A DNA stretch of 64,000 nucleotides from Gammaproteobacteria bacterium (GCA_018067045.1 JAGPVL010000022.1:1-64000); one strand, 5' to 3'; numbered from the stretch's first letter, positions 9,189-18,878 are shown. A program made the numbers and translations. Notes: generated by a model not told the origin, from the sequence alone.

Positions 9189-9998
9189 TTACTGTGAAAG
9201 TTCTTCGGAGCGTTTGGCGGCGGCGTGTAAGGCGTCGTCGACGAGTGTGGCAAAGCCGCCGGCTTCGAAGGCATTCAGTGCTGCCGCGGTTGTGCCGCCG
9301 GGGGAGGTTACTTGCTGCCGCAGTACGCCAGGGCCGACGTCGCTCGCAATGGCAAGTTGCGCCGCGCCAGTGGCGGTTTGCAGGACTAGCTGGCGGGCGG
9401 TGTTGGCGTCGAGACCGAGCTTTTCCGCGCTGGCGATCATGCTCTCCATGAGCAGGAAGAAATACGCCGGGCCGGAGCCAGAGACCGCGGTCACGGCATC
9501 AAGCGCTTTCTCGTGATCAAACCAAAAGGTTAGGCCGACGCTGCCGAGAATCTGCCCAGCCAGTGCTTTTTGGTCGGCAGAGACACTTGGGTCGCCGTAA
9601 AGTCCGGTGGCACCCGCTTGCACTAAGGCTGGCGTGTTCGGCATGCAGCGTACAACCGGTACATCGCCAAGCCAGGCTTTTAAGTTGGCCACGGTGACGC
9701 CGGCGGCAATCGAAATAATCAGCGGCTGGCGGGTTTGTACTTGTTCGCGTAGGGCTTCGCAGACTTGCTGCATCACTTGCGGCTTTACGGCGAGTACGAG
9801 TACGTCAACGCGACTGGCGATCTCGTTATTATCGGTGTTGTGATGAATGCCGTGCTGCTGGCTAAGTTGCGCCAGCCGTTCAGCGCTCACGTCGCTCATC
9901 CAGATGCGAGCCGGGCGAATGCCTTTGGCGATCATGCCGCCAACGAGGCTGTTGGCCATGTTGCCGGCACCGATAAATCCAATAGTTTGCTGAGCCAT
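9189..9998 (-). CDS. proC: Pyrroline-5-carboxylate reductase
   Basis: A 269-residue cytosolic enzyme that reduces pyrroline-5-carboxylate to proline with NAD(P)H, the last step of proline synthesis. The N-terminal Rossmann motif IGFIGAGNMANSLVGGM and the C-terminal signature region (AVSGSGPAYFFLLMESM, then VTSPGGTTAAAL) are both present, and the length is standard. An AGGAA ribosome site lies upstream of the ATG. The gap to yggS is about 150 bases and to yggT about 260 bases, so co-transcription is likely but not proven. Confidence 0.96.
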   Translation of the reverse strand: MAQQTIGFIGAGNMANSLVGGMIAKGIRPARIWMSDVSAERLAQLSQQHGIHHNTDNNEIASRVDVLVLAVKPQVMQQVCEALREQVQTRQPLIISIAAGVTVANLKAWLGDVPVVRCMPNTPALVQAGATGLYGDPSVSADQKALAGQILGSVGLTFWFDHEKALDAVTAVSGSGPAYFFLLMESMIASAEKLGLDANTARQLVLQTATGAAQLAIASDVGPGVLRQQVTSPGGTTAAALNAFEAGGFATLVDDALHAAAKRSEELSQ

Positions 9999-10147
9999 GA
10001 TCTGTTCCTGCTACGTAAACGAATGCGCGCCGCGGGCATGAGAGCTGCGGCGCTTAAGTCTGTGTTCGGACCTGACGGTTTTGGTCTAGATGCTCTCAGC
10101 GCCGCCCGTAACGCCGGTTTGCACGATTTTGCGGCGTGGCTGCGACT

Positions 10148-10858
10148 TTATTGGCGCGGCCCAAATAAAGCTGTACCAATACGCACATGCGTTGCGCCGG
10201 CGGCGATGGCACTGCCAAAGTCGCCGCTCATGCCCATCGACAGGGTGTCCAGTAAGGCGACTTTCCCTTTATCGACGTCAGAGATGGCGATTGTATGGCG
10301 CAAAGATGACAGTGTCATGGCGAGTTTGTCGAAGGCGGCGCGGTTGTTGTCGTCACTGTCGGCGCGTGGAATCGCCATCAGGCCGCGTAGTTGTAAGCGC
10401 GGTAGGTTGGCGATGTGCTCTGCCAGCGCGGTGACGTCGAGGAGCGACACCCCGCTTTTGCTGTCTTCGTCATCAATGTTGACCTGAATGCAGATGTTCA
10501 GTGGCGGCAGGTGAGTGGGTCGTTGGTCGTTTAAGCGCTGCGCAATCTTGGCTCGATCCACTGAATGTACCCAGCTAAAGGATGTGGCGATGTCGCGGGT
10601 TTTATTCGATTGAATAGGGCCGATAAAGTGCCAGCAAAGCTGATCGTTGGCGCAGGTGCTGATCTTATCCAGCGCCTCTTGTAAGTAGTTCTCGGCAAAG
10701 TCGCGCTGACCGAGTGTCGCCAGCGCACAGACGTCTGCGGCGCTGCGCGTCTTAGAGACCGCTAGCAGATGCACGGTATTGGGATCGCGTCCGGCGGCCT
10801 CGCAATCAATGCGAATTCGGTCAACGACCTGAAAATAGCGCTGTGACAGTGTTTCCAT
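10148..10858 (-). CDS. YggS family pyridoxal phosphate homeostasis protein
   Basis: A 236-residue PLP-binding protein of the alanine-racemase-like barrel fold, starting at METLSQRYF (ATG at 10858). An upstream in-frame start would add 27 residues that are not family-like. The PLP lysine is in HLLAVSKTRSAAD. WHFIGPIQSNKTRDIA, INIDDEDSKSGV and LSMGMSGDFGSAIAAGATHVRIGTALFG are all family signatures. It buffers cellular PLP and affects amino-acid metabolism. It is divergent from pilT, the usual arrangement in pseudomonads. Confidence 0.94.
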   Translation of the reverse strand: METLSQRYFQVVDRIRIDCEAAGRDPNTVHLLAVSKTRSAADVCALATLGQRDFAENYLQEALDKISTCANDQLCWHFIGPIQSNKTRDIATSFSWVHSVDRAKIAQRLNDQRPTHLPPLNICIQVNIDDEDSKSGVSLLDVTALAEHIANLPRLQLRGLMAIPRADSDDNNRAAFDKLAMTLSSLRHTIAISDVDKGKVALLDTLSMGMSGDFGSAIAAGATHVRIGTALFGPRQ

Positions 10859-11024
10859 TGTTGAACGGCTCTTGGTGAAAAGGTAACTTAGGAGCGCCTC
10901 GGTCTTATTTCCGACGTGAGGATAATAACAAAGGGGCATTCTGAGGGCCCACTTTCCGACAATCAGCCCTCAGGCGTTCTTAACCCATTAATTTGTCGTG
11001 ATCGGATACGCAACAGGACACTAC

Positions 11025-12059
11025 ATGGATATTACCGAGCTATTGGCGTTTAGCGCGAAAAATGGCGCATCTGACCTTCACTTATCTGCCGGCTTGCCGC
11101 CAATGATTCGGGTGGATGGCGATGTGCGCCGCATTAACTTGCCGCCGATGGAGCACAAAGAAGTCCACGCGCTGATCTACGACATCATGAATGATAAGCA
11201 GCGTAAGGACTTCGAAGAGTTTTTGGAAACTGACTTTTCCTTCGAGGTGCCAGGTGTGGCGCGCTTCCGGGTAAACGCCTTTAACCAGAACCGCGGTTCT
11301 GGCGCGGTATTCCGGACGATTCCATCGAAAGTGTTGTCGATGGAAGAGCTGGGTATGGGCAAAGTGTTCCAGCAGATATCGGACACCCCGCGCGGCATTG
11401 TCCTTGTTACAGGGCCAACCGGTTCGGGTAAGTCGACCACGCTGGCGGCGATGATCGATTACATTAATAACACTCGTTACGAGCACATTCTCACCATTGA
11501 GGATCCGATTGAATTTGTGCACGAATCGAAAAAGTGTCTGATGAACCAGCGTGAAGTACATCGCGATACGCTCGGCTTCTCTGAGGCTTTACGTTCAGCG
11601 CTACGGGAAGATCCGGATATTATCCTCGTTGGTGAGATGCGTGACTTGGAAACGATTCGCTTGGCATTGACGGCGGCGGAAACCGGTCACCTTGTGTTCG
11701 GCACCTTGCACACCACGAGCGCGGCCAAAACCATTGACCGTGTGGTGGATGTTTTTCCTGCGGAAGAAAAATCCATGGTGCGTTCGATGCTATCGGAATC
11801 GTTGCAGGCGGTTATTTCGCAGACACTCATGAAAAAGAATGGCGGCGGTCGTGTTGCTGCGCATGAAATTATGATTGGTACGCCAGCGATTCGTAACCTG
11901 ATTCGTGAAGATAAAGTTGCGCAAATGTACTCCGCTATTCAAACCGGCGCAGGCATCGGCATGCAGACATTGGATCAGTGTTTAAAAGGTCTGGTACAGA
12001 AAGGCGTTGTTTCTCGAGATGTTGCTCGTGAGAAAGCGAAGAGCCCAGATGATTTCTAA
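11025..12059 (+). CDS. pilT: Type IV pilus retraction ATPase PilT
   Basis: A 344-residue hexameric ATPase that drives pilus disassembly, retraction and twitching. The ATG at 11025 (MDITELLAFSAKNGASDLHL), with AGGA just upstream, gives the standard PilT length; the in-frame start nine codons earlier is rejected. Walker A is GPTGSGKSTT, the Asp box is in LTIEDPIEFVH, Walker B is DIILVGEMRD and the His box is GHLVFGTLHT. The C-terminal AIRNLIREDKVAQMYSAIQTG, conserved in PilT and required for retraction, is intact. It is followed by pilU after 86 bases. Confidence 0.98.
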   Translation: MDITELLAFSAKNGASDLHLSAGLPPMIRVDGDVRRINLPPMEHKEVHALIYDIMNDKQRKDFEEFLETDFSFEVPGVARFRVNAFNQNRGSGAVFRTIPSKVLSMEELGMGKVFQQISDTPRGIVLVTGPTGSGKSTTLAAMIDYINNTRYEHILTIEDPIEFVHESKKCLMNQREVHRDTLGFSEALRSALREDPDIILVGEMRDLETIRLALTAAETGHLVFGTLHTTSAAKTIDRVVDVFPAEEKSMVRSMLSESLQAVISQTLMKKNGGGRVAAHEIMIGTPAIRNLIREDKVAQMYSAIQTGAGIGMQTLDQCLKGLVQKGVVSRDVAREKAKSPDDF

Positions 12060-12145
12060 GTTCGCCAATAGATTGACGGCGTAGTATAACGTTAAGAAAG
12101 TGAATTTTCGGGCAAGTATCGCTGCAGGCGGAGAACGGAAAGCTA

Positions 12146-13267
12146 ATGGAATTTGAAGACCTACTCAAAATTATGGTGCAGAAGGGCGGGTCAGACCTGT
12201 TTATTACTGCGGGTGTGCCGCCGTCCATGAAAATTCACGGCAAGGTGCTGCCAGTCACAAAAACAGCACTAACTCCTGATATGACCCGCGATATTGTTTT
12301 CGGCGTCATGACGGAGAAACAGCGTAAAGATTTCGTTGAGTCGAAAGAGTGTAACTTTGCTATTTCAGCTCGTGGCATTGGCCGTTTTCGTGTGTCAGCA
12401 TTTTATCAGCGCAATCTCGTCGGCATGGTGATTCGTCGCATCGAAGTCAAAATCCCGTCGGTGGATGAGCTGCGTTTGCCGAGCATTATTAAAGAACTGG
12501 CCATGGTTAAACGTGGTTTGGTGATTTTTGTGGGTGCGACCGGCACAGGTAAGTCAACATCGCTGGCGGCGATGATTGGTTACCGAAACAAAAACTCCAA
12601 GGGCCACATTATTACCATTGAGGACCCGATCGAATTTATTCACCAGCATCAAGGCTGTATTGTGACCCAGCGTGAAGTGGGTCTGGATACAGATAACTTT
12701 GAGATCGCACTGAAAAATACTCTGCGTCAAGCGCCGGACGTTATTCTAATTGGTGAGATTCGTTCGCGCGAAGTGATGGATTACGCGATTGCGTTTGCAG
12801 AAACGGGCCACCTTTGCTTGGCAACATTGCACGCGAACAACGCCAACCAAGCGTTGGATCGAATTATTCACTTCTTCCCTTCGGATCGTCATTCTCAGTT
12901 GTGGATGGATTTGTCTCTCAACCTAAAAGGTGTGGTTGCCCAGCAATTGATTCCAACGCCAGATGGAAAGGGCCGTCGCGCGGTAATTGAAGTACTAATT
13001 GGCACGCCGTTGATTCAAGACCACATTCGTAAAGGCGAAGTGCATCTGATTAAAGAATTGATGAAGAAGTCTCGCGAGCAAGGCATGCAAACGTTTGATC
13101 AGTGTTTGTATGATCTGTATTCGGTGGGTGAAATTACCTATGAAGATGCGATGCTGCATGCAGATTCGCCGAACGACTTGCGTTTGATGATTAAACTTGG
13201 CGCTGAATCGGATGCCTCCTCGCTGGATTCGGCGACGCGTGGATTGAGCATTGAAGAGACGGAATAA
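12146..13267 (+). CDS. pilU: PilT-dependent retraction ATPase PilU
   Basis: A 373-residue PilT paralogue that assists PilT in forceful retraction. It has Walker A GATGTGKSTS, the Asp box ITIEDPIEFIH, Walker B DVILIGEIRSRE and the His box GHLCLATLHANN. A longer acidic C-terminal tail (about 25 residues past the last ATPase helix) separates PilU from PilT. It lies directly downstream of pilT on the same strand, with a REP-like palindrome after its stop codon. Confidence 0.97.
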   Translation: MEFEDLLKIMVQKGGSDLFITAGVPPSMKIHGKVLPVTKTALTPDMTRDIVFGVMTEKQRKDFVESKECNFAISARGIGRFRVSAFYQRNLVGMVIRRIEVKIPSVDELRLPSIIKELAMVKRGLVIFVGATGTGKSTSLAAMIGYRNKNSKGHIITIEDPIEFIHQHQGCIVTQREVGLDTDNFEIALKNTLRQAPDVILIGEIRSREVMDYAIAFAETGHLCLATLHANNANQALDRIIHFFPSDRHSQLWMDLSLNLKGVVAQQLIPTPDGKGRRAVIEVLIGTPLIQDHIRKGEVHLIKELMKKSREQGMQTFDQCLYDLYSVGEITYEDAMLHADSPNDLRLMIKLGAESDASSLDSATRGLSIEETE

Positions 13268-13300
13268 AGAAAGCGGCGTTTCCCATCATAGTGCTCCCCT

Positions 13301-13368
13301 TGTAGGAGCTTACTTCTAAGCGATTGGGCATGAATGAAATGCCTATCGGGTGCAAGTAAGCTCCTACA
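13301..13368. repeat. REP-like palindromic element
   Basis: TGTAGGAGCTTACTT at 13301-13315 is perfectly inverted at 13354-13368. The 38 bases between hold a second imperfect dyad (CGATTGGGCAT against ATGCCTATCG). The element sits just after pilU and before the convergent end of modC. The GTAGGAGC start resembles REP elements of pseudomonads. It may also act as a two-way transcript end, although there is no clear T-run. I noticed no second copy in the window. Confidence 0.7.
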
Positions 13369-13401
13369 CAATATTTTGTTCGATACCTTGTCGACTCCTC
13401 G

Positions 13402-14529
13402 TTAACTCAACGCAACACTTTTAATCTGAGCAATTACGCTTTGTCCTGCAACGAGTTTAAGGCGGTCGGCCGAGCGTCGCGTAATTCGGGCAAGAATAAC
13501 GCCCCCGCCGAGTTCTAGCTGGACGATAAGCTGAGCCGGATCTGGGTCTTCCCTAAGCGCAATGATCTGTGCCGTTAACCGATTGTTGATGCTGCTGCCG
13601 ACATAATTATCCAAAGCAATGCTGACGTCACGGGCAAGGATGCGGACGCGAACGTTACTGCCTGGCTGGAGGTCGGGCGTTGCGTGAATGCTGGAGGTTG
13701 ATGCTGCCATCGAAACAGATAAGGTGCCGCCGGGCACGGCCAGTTCCGTTAAAGAATAGTGATGATCGTGTTGCATGACAGTGCCGTGTAGGACTGCACC
13801 GGCATCGTCTTGGTGAATTAGCGGTAACTCGGCGTGCGTTAGAATGTCGTTAATAGCCCCTTGTGCAAGGACAGTGCCGTTTTCCATGAGCACCATAAAG
13901 TCGGCGAGCCGTTGCACCTCTTCAGGGGAGTGACTGATGTACAAGATGGGCACTAAAAAATCACGATGCAAAGATGCTAGAAAGGGCAGGATTTCATGGC
14001 GACTTTTTATATCCAGATTCGCCAGTGGTTCGTCGAGTAACAGTAGTGTCGGCTGTGAAAGTAGGGCGCGAGCAATGGCGACGCGCTGTTGTTGTCCGCC
14101 GGAAAGTTGATGTGGGTATTGCGGTAATAGATCGGCCAACTTCAGTGTTTCAATAACGGCTTTCATAGAGATGGCAATAGGCGCCACGTCGCGGGCTCTT
14201 TTTTGTGCGAGTTGCAGTGAAAATTGTAAATTTCCAGCCACACTAAGGTGTGGGAAAAGGCTGGGTTCCTGAAAGACGTACCCGAAACAACGTTGATGTG
14301 CAGGAATAAACGTTGTTTCGTTTTGATAAACGATCTCGCCAATTTTCAGCCGACCGCTAATGTTCGGTTCTAGCCCCGCGATACAACGTAGCAGCGTTGT
14401 TTTTCCAGCACCTGAGTGGCCGAAAATAGCGCAGACACCTTCAGTTGGTACATGGATGTTGGCATGCAATGAAAAGTGGTCGCGTTGTCGGTGGAATTCC
14501 GCGGTGAGATGCGTGCCGGAATTATTCAT
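13402..14529 (-). CDS. modC: Molybdate ABC transporter ATP-binding protein ModC
   Basis: A 375-residue ATPase of the high-affinity molybdate importer. The ABC domain has Walker [10 protein letters not shown], the Q-loop in [14 protein letters not shown], the signature [16 protein letters not shown] and Walker [13 protein letters not shown]. The last 140 or so residues form a MOP-like (molybdopterin-binding) domain with [14 protein letters not shown] and [10 protein letters not shown], which separates ModC from sulphate and iron ATPases. It overlaps modB by 8 bases and is last in modABC. Confidence 0.95.
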   Translation of the reverse strand: MNNSGTHLTAEFHRQRDHFSLHANIHVPTEGVCAIFGHSGAGKTTLLRCIAGLEPNISGRLKIGEIVYQNETTFIPAHQRCFGYVFQEPSLFPHLSVAGNLQFSLQLAQKRARDVAPIAISMKAVIETLKLADLLPQYPHQLSGGQQQRVAIARALLSQPTLLLLDEPLANLDIKSRHEILPFLASLHRDFLVPILYISHSPEEVQRLADFMVLMENGTVLAQGAINDILTHAELPLIHQDDAGAVLHGTVMQHDHHYSLTELAVPGGTLSVSMAASTSSIHATPDLQPGSNVRVRILARDVSIALDNYVGSSINNRLTAQIIALREDPDPAQLIVQLELGGGVILARITRRSADRLKLVAGQSVIAQIKSVALS

Positions 14530-15223
14530 TTGCCGTCACCAAATTTATCTCGTGTGGTTGCTTGTTTCGTCGTCCAGTGCTGTTCACGAGCAACAGAATG
14601 GCAAACGAAAATAGCAGTAGCGAGGCGGAAAGCCAGTGAGCATCACTGTACTGCATTGCCTCGACATGATCGTAGATGGCGATGGACAGCACGCGTGTTT
14701 CCCCGGTGATATTGCCGCCAATCATTAATACCACGCCGAACTCACCCACTGTATGAGCAAAGGTCAGTAGTCCAGCGGTGATAAAACCGCTGCGCGACAG
14801 TGGGACCACGACCCATAAGAATTGTTGTAACGGACTGGCGCCAAGGGTGGCGGCGACATCGAGTGGACGTCGGCCCACTTGGGAAAATGCACCGTGCAGT
14901 GGCTGTACCGTGAACGGCAGCGAATAAATAACGGACGCAATGACTAGCCCAGTAAAGCTGAACGTCAGAGTGCCAATGCCGAGGAACTGGGTTAACTGTC
15001 CGACCCAGCCTTGCGGGCCCAGAGCGATTAGCAAATAGAATCCGAGTACGGTGGGTGGCAGTACTAGCGGCAATGCGATCAGTGCAGCCACTGGCCGCCG
15101 CCACACGGAATGAGTGCGCGCAAGCCACCACGCCAGTGGTGTGCCGAGCAGCAAAAGAATCACGCTGGTGGCGGCCGCCAACTGCAGAGTGAGTAAAGCC
15201 GTGCTGTAATTTTCGGGTGTCAT
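14522..15223 (-). CDS. modB: Molybdate ABC transporter permease ModB
   Basis: A 233-residue inner-membrane permease with about five hydrophobic helices. The cytoplasmic coupling motif is present as DVAATLGASPLQQFLWVVVPL, the EAA-type loop of ABC permeases, and VGEFGVVLMIGGNITGETRV is typical of ModB. Its ATG overlaps the modA stop (ATGA) and its end overlaps modC, so the three are translationally coupled. Confidence 0.95.
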   Translation of the reverse strand: MTPENYSTALLTLQLAAATSVILLLLGTPLAWWLARTHSVWRRPVAALIALPLVLPPTVLGFYLLIALGPQGWVGQLTQFLGIGTLTFSFTGLVIASVIYSLPFTVQPLHGAFSQVGRRPLDVAATLGASPLQQFLWVVVPLSRSGFITAGLLTFAHTVGEFGVVLMIGGNITGETRVLSIAIYDHVEAMQYSDAHWLSASLLLFSFAILLLVNSTGRRNKQPHEINLVTANE

Positions 15224-16044
15224 TCTGTCGACGCCTTGGCGGAGTAATCTCCGACATTGTAGCCGTACCGACGAATGACTTCTCTGGCTTCGTTGCTGCG
15301 TAAGAACTGCATAAAGTTATTCGCTGCCTTTAGTTTCGAGGTGTCGGGCGACTTAACGACCACCGCCATTTGTTCAATTGGCTGATATAGCGAGTTGGGA
15401 ATCTCCCAATGACTGCCGCTATTGTCGCGACCAGAGAATATAAGCTGAGATTTTGCGATAAAGCCAAGCTCGGCATTGCCGCTGACAACGAATTGCCAAG
15501 TCTGTGCAATATTTTCTCCTTGAACGATTTTCCCGGAGAGCTTTTGGCGAAGGCTGGCCCGTTTTTCCACACCGTATTGGGGCGGAAGATTATCAAGGTG
15601 CGCGATAACTTGCTGCGCTGCGATACCGTATGGGGCGGTGTTAGGGTTGGCAATGGCGATATGATTGAAGTTGGCTCGCGTTAATACGCTGCTGTCATTC
15701 GTGATTATGTTTTCGTCGGGGCTCCATAGGACAAGTACGCCGCGAGCATAGATGAGCGCACTCTTTGCGTCGGCTCTGTCGTCGTCAATGAGCGCTTGCG
15801 GACGTTGTGTGTCGGCAGCAAGGAAAATGTCGAAGGGTGCGCCGTGAACAATTTGGGCGTAAAGCGTTCCGGTGGATGCGCTGGAGATCTGGAGTTGATG
15901 GCCGCTTTGCTGTTCGAACAGCGGCTGAAGCTGCTTGAGCGTTTGCGTGAAGTTTGCGGCAACCGCAACATTGAGTGTTTCTGCCAGCGCGATTTGAGCT
16001 GGCAGAATGGCGAGTAAAATACCTATTGTGCGCAAAGAGATCAT
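15220..16044 (-). CDS. modA: Molybdate-binding periplasmic protein ModA
   Basis: A 274-residue solute-binding protein. A signal peptide ends around residue 21 (LLAILPAQIALAE). The mature start TLNVAVAANFTQTLKQLQPLFEQQSGHQL and HGAPFDIFLAADTQRP belong to the ModA family; the serines of SSASTGTLYAQ and the AANF loop are in the oxyanion-binding positions. The first gene of modABC. I found no convincing ModE operator in the roughly 100 bases upstream, and no modE gene is in the window. Confidence 0.94.
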   Translation of the reverse strand: MISLRTIGILLAILPAQIALAETLNVAVAANFTQTLKQLQPLFEQQSGHQLQISSASTGTLYAQIVHGAPFDIFLAADTQRPQALIDDDRADAKSALIYARGVLVLWSPDENIITNDSSVLTRANFNHIAIANPNTAPYGIAAQQVIAHLDNLPPQYGVEKRASLRQKLSGKIVQGENIAQTWQFVVSGNAELGFIAKSQLIFSGRDNSGSHWEIPNSLYQPIEQMAVVVKSPDTSKLKAANNFMQFLRSNEAREVIRRYGYNVGDYSAKASTE

Positions 16045-16151
16045 GGCGACACTTTAGCAATAAATGCCCGCTAGGCTACGAATAAATATCTGTCAGGCGG
16101 GAGTCGCACTAAGTCTTGCCTTAAGCACGCCGATTTGTGTTGGCAATTAGG

Positions 16152-17000
16152 TTAACGCGCTAGCGTGCCGTCGCGATAGTCGCGTAGCGCTTGATCAATT
16201 TCGGCCTGAGTGTTCATCACGAAGGGGCCGTATTGAGCGATAGGTTCGCCGATGGGCTTCCCGGCGATGAGGAGCAGCCGTCCGCCTTGTTCGCCGCTGT
16301 GTAGACTGACACTGGCGCCATCACTTAAAACAGCTGCGCTGTGTTGTGGCACCGGCTCGCCGCCAATGCTGATACCACCTTCAAACACATAGACAAAGGC
16401 GTTATGGCCGAGTGTGACCGGAATGATTGCGCCGCTATCGGCAGGAATGCTGATGTCGACATAGAGCGGCTCCGTACTAACCGTTGGCGCTGCGCCTTCG
16501 TAGGTGTGGCCATCAATATCGATTGTTCCAGCAATTAATTTTATCGACGCGCCAGACGATAATTGATGCCAAGGCATCACGCTTGCGGAGATATCACGGT
16601 ACTGAGCGGGCTTCATTTTTTCTGCCGCGGGCAAGTTAACCCATAATTGGAAGCCGCGCATGCGCCCTTCTTTTTGTTGCGGCATTTCTGAGTGGATAAT
16701 GCCTCGTGCGGCGGTCATCCATTGCACATCGCCCGCGCGTAAGTTGCCTTGATTGCCCATGTGATCTTCATGAAGCATATGGCCGTCGAGCATGTAGGTG
16801 ACGGTTTCGAATCCGCGATGGGGGTGCGACGGAAAACCGGCACTGTAGTCGTCGGCATTTTCAGAAGAGAATTCATCCAGCATTAAAAATGGATCGAGAC
16901 GCACTGCAGCAGATTGACCGAGTGTGCGTAACAGCTTTACGCCTGCACCGTCACTGGTTTGTCGGCCAGCAATGATTTTCTTGATTTTTCTGTTTGTCAT
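16152..17000 (-). CDS. Pirin family protein (cupin; possible quercetinase)
   Basis: A 282-residue bicupin. The N-terminal pirin signature is visible as FPSHPHRGFETVTYMLDGHMLHED, which supplies metal-ligand histidines, with GDVQWMTAARGIIHSEMP just after. The C-terminal half (LGHNAFVYVFEGGISIGG, GRLLLIAGKPIGEPIAQYGPFVMNT) is the second cupin. Some bacterial pirins, such as E. coli YhhW, have quercetin dioxygenase activity. GAGGT precedes the ATG. It is the third of three same-strand genes with azoR and a glutathionyl-hydroquinone reductase, so a role in quinone or phenolic stress is likely. Confidence 0.88.
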   Translation of the reverse strand: MTNRKIKKIIAGRQTSDGAGVKLLRTLGQSAAVRLDPFLMLDEFSSENADDYSAGFPSHPHRGFETVTYMLDGHMLHEDHMGNQGNLRAGDVQWMTAARGIIHSEMPQQKEGRMRGFQLWVNLPAAEKMKPAQYRDISASVMPWHQLSSGASIKLIAGTIDIDGHTYEGAAPTVSTEPLYVDISIPADSGAIIPVTLGHNAFVYVFEGGISIGGEPVPQHSAAVLSDGASVSLHSGEQGGRLLLIAGKPIGEPIAQYGPFVMNTQAEIDQALRDYRDGTLAR

Positions 17001-17060
17001 AACGACCTCGGATCAAAGAACTTGAGATGTACTTTCGCGTTTCGTTATCTTTCGTGGTTG

Positions 17061-18059
17061 TTACCTATCACGAAGATGGGCGCCACTAAAATCTTGTTGC
17101 GGTCCTGCCGGAACGATACCAGTTGGGTTGATCTGCATGTGGCTCCGGTAATAATGATGCTGGATATGTTGCATGTTTACCGTATCCTGAATGCCAGAAA
17201 CTTGATAAAGCTCGCGCAAATAGCCACTTAGATTTGGGTAGTCTTGGATGCGTCGAATATTGCATTTGAAATGCCCAACGTAGACCGCATCGAATCGAAT
17301 TAGTGTGGTAAATAGCCGCCAGTCTGCTTCGCTTAGACGTTCGCCAGTAAGGTAACGGTTCTGACTAAGGTGCTGCTCCACATGGTCTAGTTCTGCGAAA
17401 AGTTCGCCTACAGCATTGCTATAAGCATGCTGTGATGTTGCGAAGCCTGCTTTATACACGCCATTATTGACGTGTTCATAAACGCGCGCGTTCCAATCAT
17501 CGATTTTTTGATGCAATCCGTTGGGGTAAAAATCCAGTGCGCGAGCATCTGGATCATCAATGAGGTCGTTGAATGCGCTATTGAACATGCGAATAATGTC
17601 GGCAGACTCGTTGCTGACAATGGTTTGCTGTTGCTTGTCCCATAGCACCGGCACGGTTACGCGGCCGCTATAGTTGGCATCAGCTTTCTGGTAGAGCTGA
17701 TAGAGTTTGTCGAGGTCGTATAGTGGGTCGGCCTGCGCGTCAGGAAATTCGGTATTTAATTCCCAGCCGTCTTCGTGCATCAACGGATTTACAACCGTGA
17801 CGGAGATAATGTCGTCGAGCTTCTTTAGAGCGCGAAAAATTAACGTTCGATGAGCCCAAGGGCAGGCTAAGGAAACATACAAATGATAACGACCAGCTTG
17901 CGCGTTAAATCCGCCCTTGCCGCTTTCGCCAGCGGACCCGTCTGCCGTAACCCAATTCCGAAATTGGGACTGGCTGCGAACAAATTTTCCGTCAGTGGCA
18001 TCGGTGTCGTACCACTTGTCTTGCCATTGGCCGTCAACTAACAGTCCCATTTTCTTCAC
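17061..18059 (-). CDS. Glutathionyl-hydroquinone reductase (omega-class GST, YqjG/PcpF type)
   Basis: A 332-residue enzyme that reductively removes glutathione from glutathionyl-hydroquinones, recycling quinone conjugates. The catalytic cysteine is C66 in YVSLACPWAHRTLIF, the family signature. SNESADIIRMFN is the glutathione-binding segment, and the C-terminal all-helical domain has LTGERLSEADWRLFTTLIRFD. Length and layout match E. coli YqjG. A GAGGTG ribosome site supports the ATG at 18059. It lies between azoR and pirin. Confidence 0.92.
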   Translation of the reverse strand: MKKMGLLVDGQWQDKWYDTDATDGKFVRSQSQFRNWVTADGSAGESGKGGFNAQAGRYHLYVSLACPWAHRTLIFRALKKLDDIISVTVVNPLMHEDGWELNTEFPDAQADPLYDLDKLYQLYQKADANYSGRVTVPVLWDKQQQTIVSNESADIIRMFNSAFNDLIDDPDARALDFYPNGLHQKIDDWNARVYEHVNNGVYKAGFATSQHAYSNAVGELFAELDHVEQHLSQNRYLTGERLSEADWRLFTTLIRFDAVYVGHFKCNIRRIQDYPNLSGYLRELYQVSGIQDTVNMQHIQHHYYRSHMQINPTGIVPAGPQQDFSGAHLRDR

Positions 18060-18100
18060 CTCTTTTCTAAAACGTTTGTACGTTCTTTGCGCCGCTTATG

Positions 18101-18721
18101 TTAAGCAGCATTTTTTAGTGCATTAACCAGTTCGGCACTGCGGACCTTGGCACGATCTAGTGCGCTGGCTTTTGCATCCTCCCCCATATTGACGCCTTCA
18201 GCGTACACAAAGGTGATATCGGTGAGACCAATAAATCCTAAGAATTGCTTAAGAAATGGCGCCTGGTGGTCGTTTTCTGTGCCAGCGTAAAGGCCACCGC
18301 GGGCGGCGAAAATAATCACCGGTTTGTCATCGAGTAAGCCAACTGGGCCGTTTTCGGTGTAGCGGAATGTGACGCCGGCGCGAGCGAGCTGATCGAACCA
18401 AGATTTTAGCTGGCTTGGTGGCCCGAAGTTATACATCGGTACGGCGAGCACGATGATGTCAGCACTGCGTACTTCCTCAATAAGCGCATCGGACTCGGCA
18501 ATAATGGCGCGCTGGGCGTCATTGCGATCCGCGGCGGCGGTAAAGAAGGCGCCGACGTGGGCTTGTGACAGATGCGGTACAGGGTTGGCACCGAGGTCGC
18601 GAATGATGACCTCACCGTGTGGGTGGCTGCGCTGCCATTGGGCAACGAAGTCGTTTGCCAGCGCGCTGCTGTTGCCGTGGTCGCTGAAGAGGCTGCTGTT
18701 GATTTGCAGGAGAGTTGCCAT
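18101..18721 (-). CDS. azoR: FMN-dependent NADH-azoreductase (quinone reductase)
   Basis: A 206-residue flavodoxin-like enzyme. It reduces quinones and azo compounds by two-electron transfer with NAD(P)H and FMN. FMN-binding parts are visible: LQINSSLFSDHGNSSALANDF at the N-terminus, AVPMYNFGPPSQLKSWFDQL, and the loop IIFAARGGLYAG. It is first of the azoR/hydroquinone reductase/pirin set and divergent from a LysR regulator 157 bases away. Confidence 0.93.
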   Translation of the reverse strand: MATLLQINSSLFSDHGNSSALANDFVAQWQRSHPHGEVIIRDLGANPVPHLSQAHVGAFFTAAADRNDAQRAIIAESDALIEEVRSADIIVLAVPMYNFGPPSQLKSWFDQLARAGVTFRYTENGPVGLLDDKPVIIFAARGGLYAGTENDHQAPFLKQFLGFIGLTDITFVYAEGVNMGEDAKASALDRAKVRSAELVNALKNAA

Positions 18722-18802
18722 CTCGTATTGCTCCGTGGTGGATTCGTATAAAGGGCTTGATTTGATATGTCCTCATTGTTGTATTTGCAGAACTGATTAA
18801 AA

Positions 18803-18822
18803 AGTGCGAAATTTGGCGCACT
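18803..18822. promoter_or_regulatory. Dyad between azoR and lysR, candidate LysR-family binding site
   Basis: AGTGCG and CGCACT flank an 8-base AT-rich centre, giving a 20-bp interrupted palindrome midway between the divergent azoR and lysR starts. LysR proteins commonly bind such dyads in the shared region to control both genes. The match to the T-N11-A rule is not exact. Confidence 0.45.
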
Positions 18823-18878
18823 ATGGTCAGGTTTTTAGATATGTTTGTTGAAATCATTGTTTTGCTTAGGGCGCTCGC

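Noticed and set aside
9765-10487. Plus-strand frame of 240 codons across proC and yggS
   Set aside because: It is antisense to two confidently identified genes and spans their intergenic gap; its composition is that of a mirror frame.
16045-16151. ModE operator upstream of modA
   Set aside because: The region has AT-rich stretches but no paired TATAT-like halves with the required spacing.
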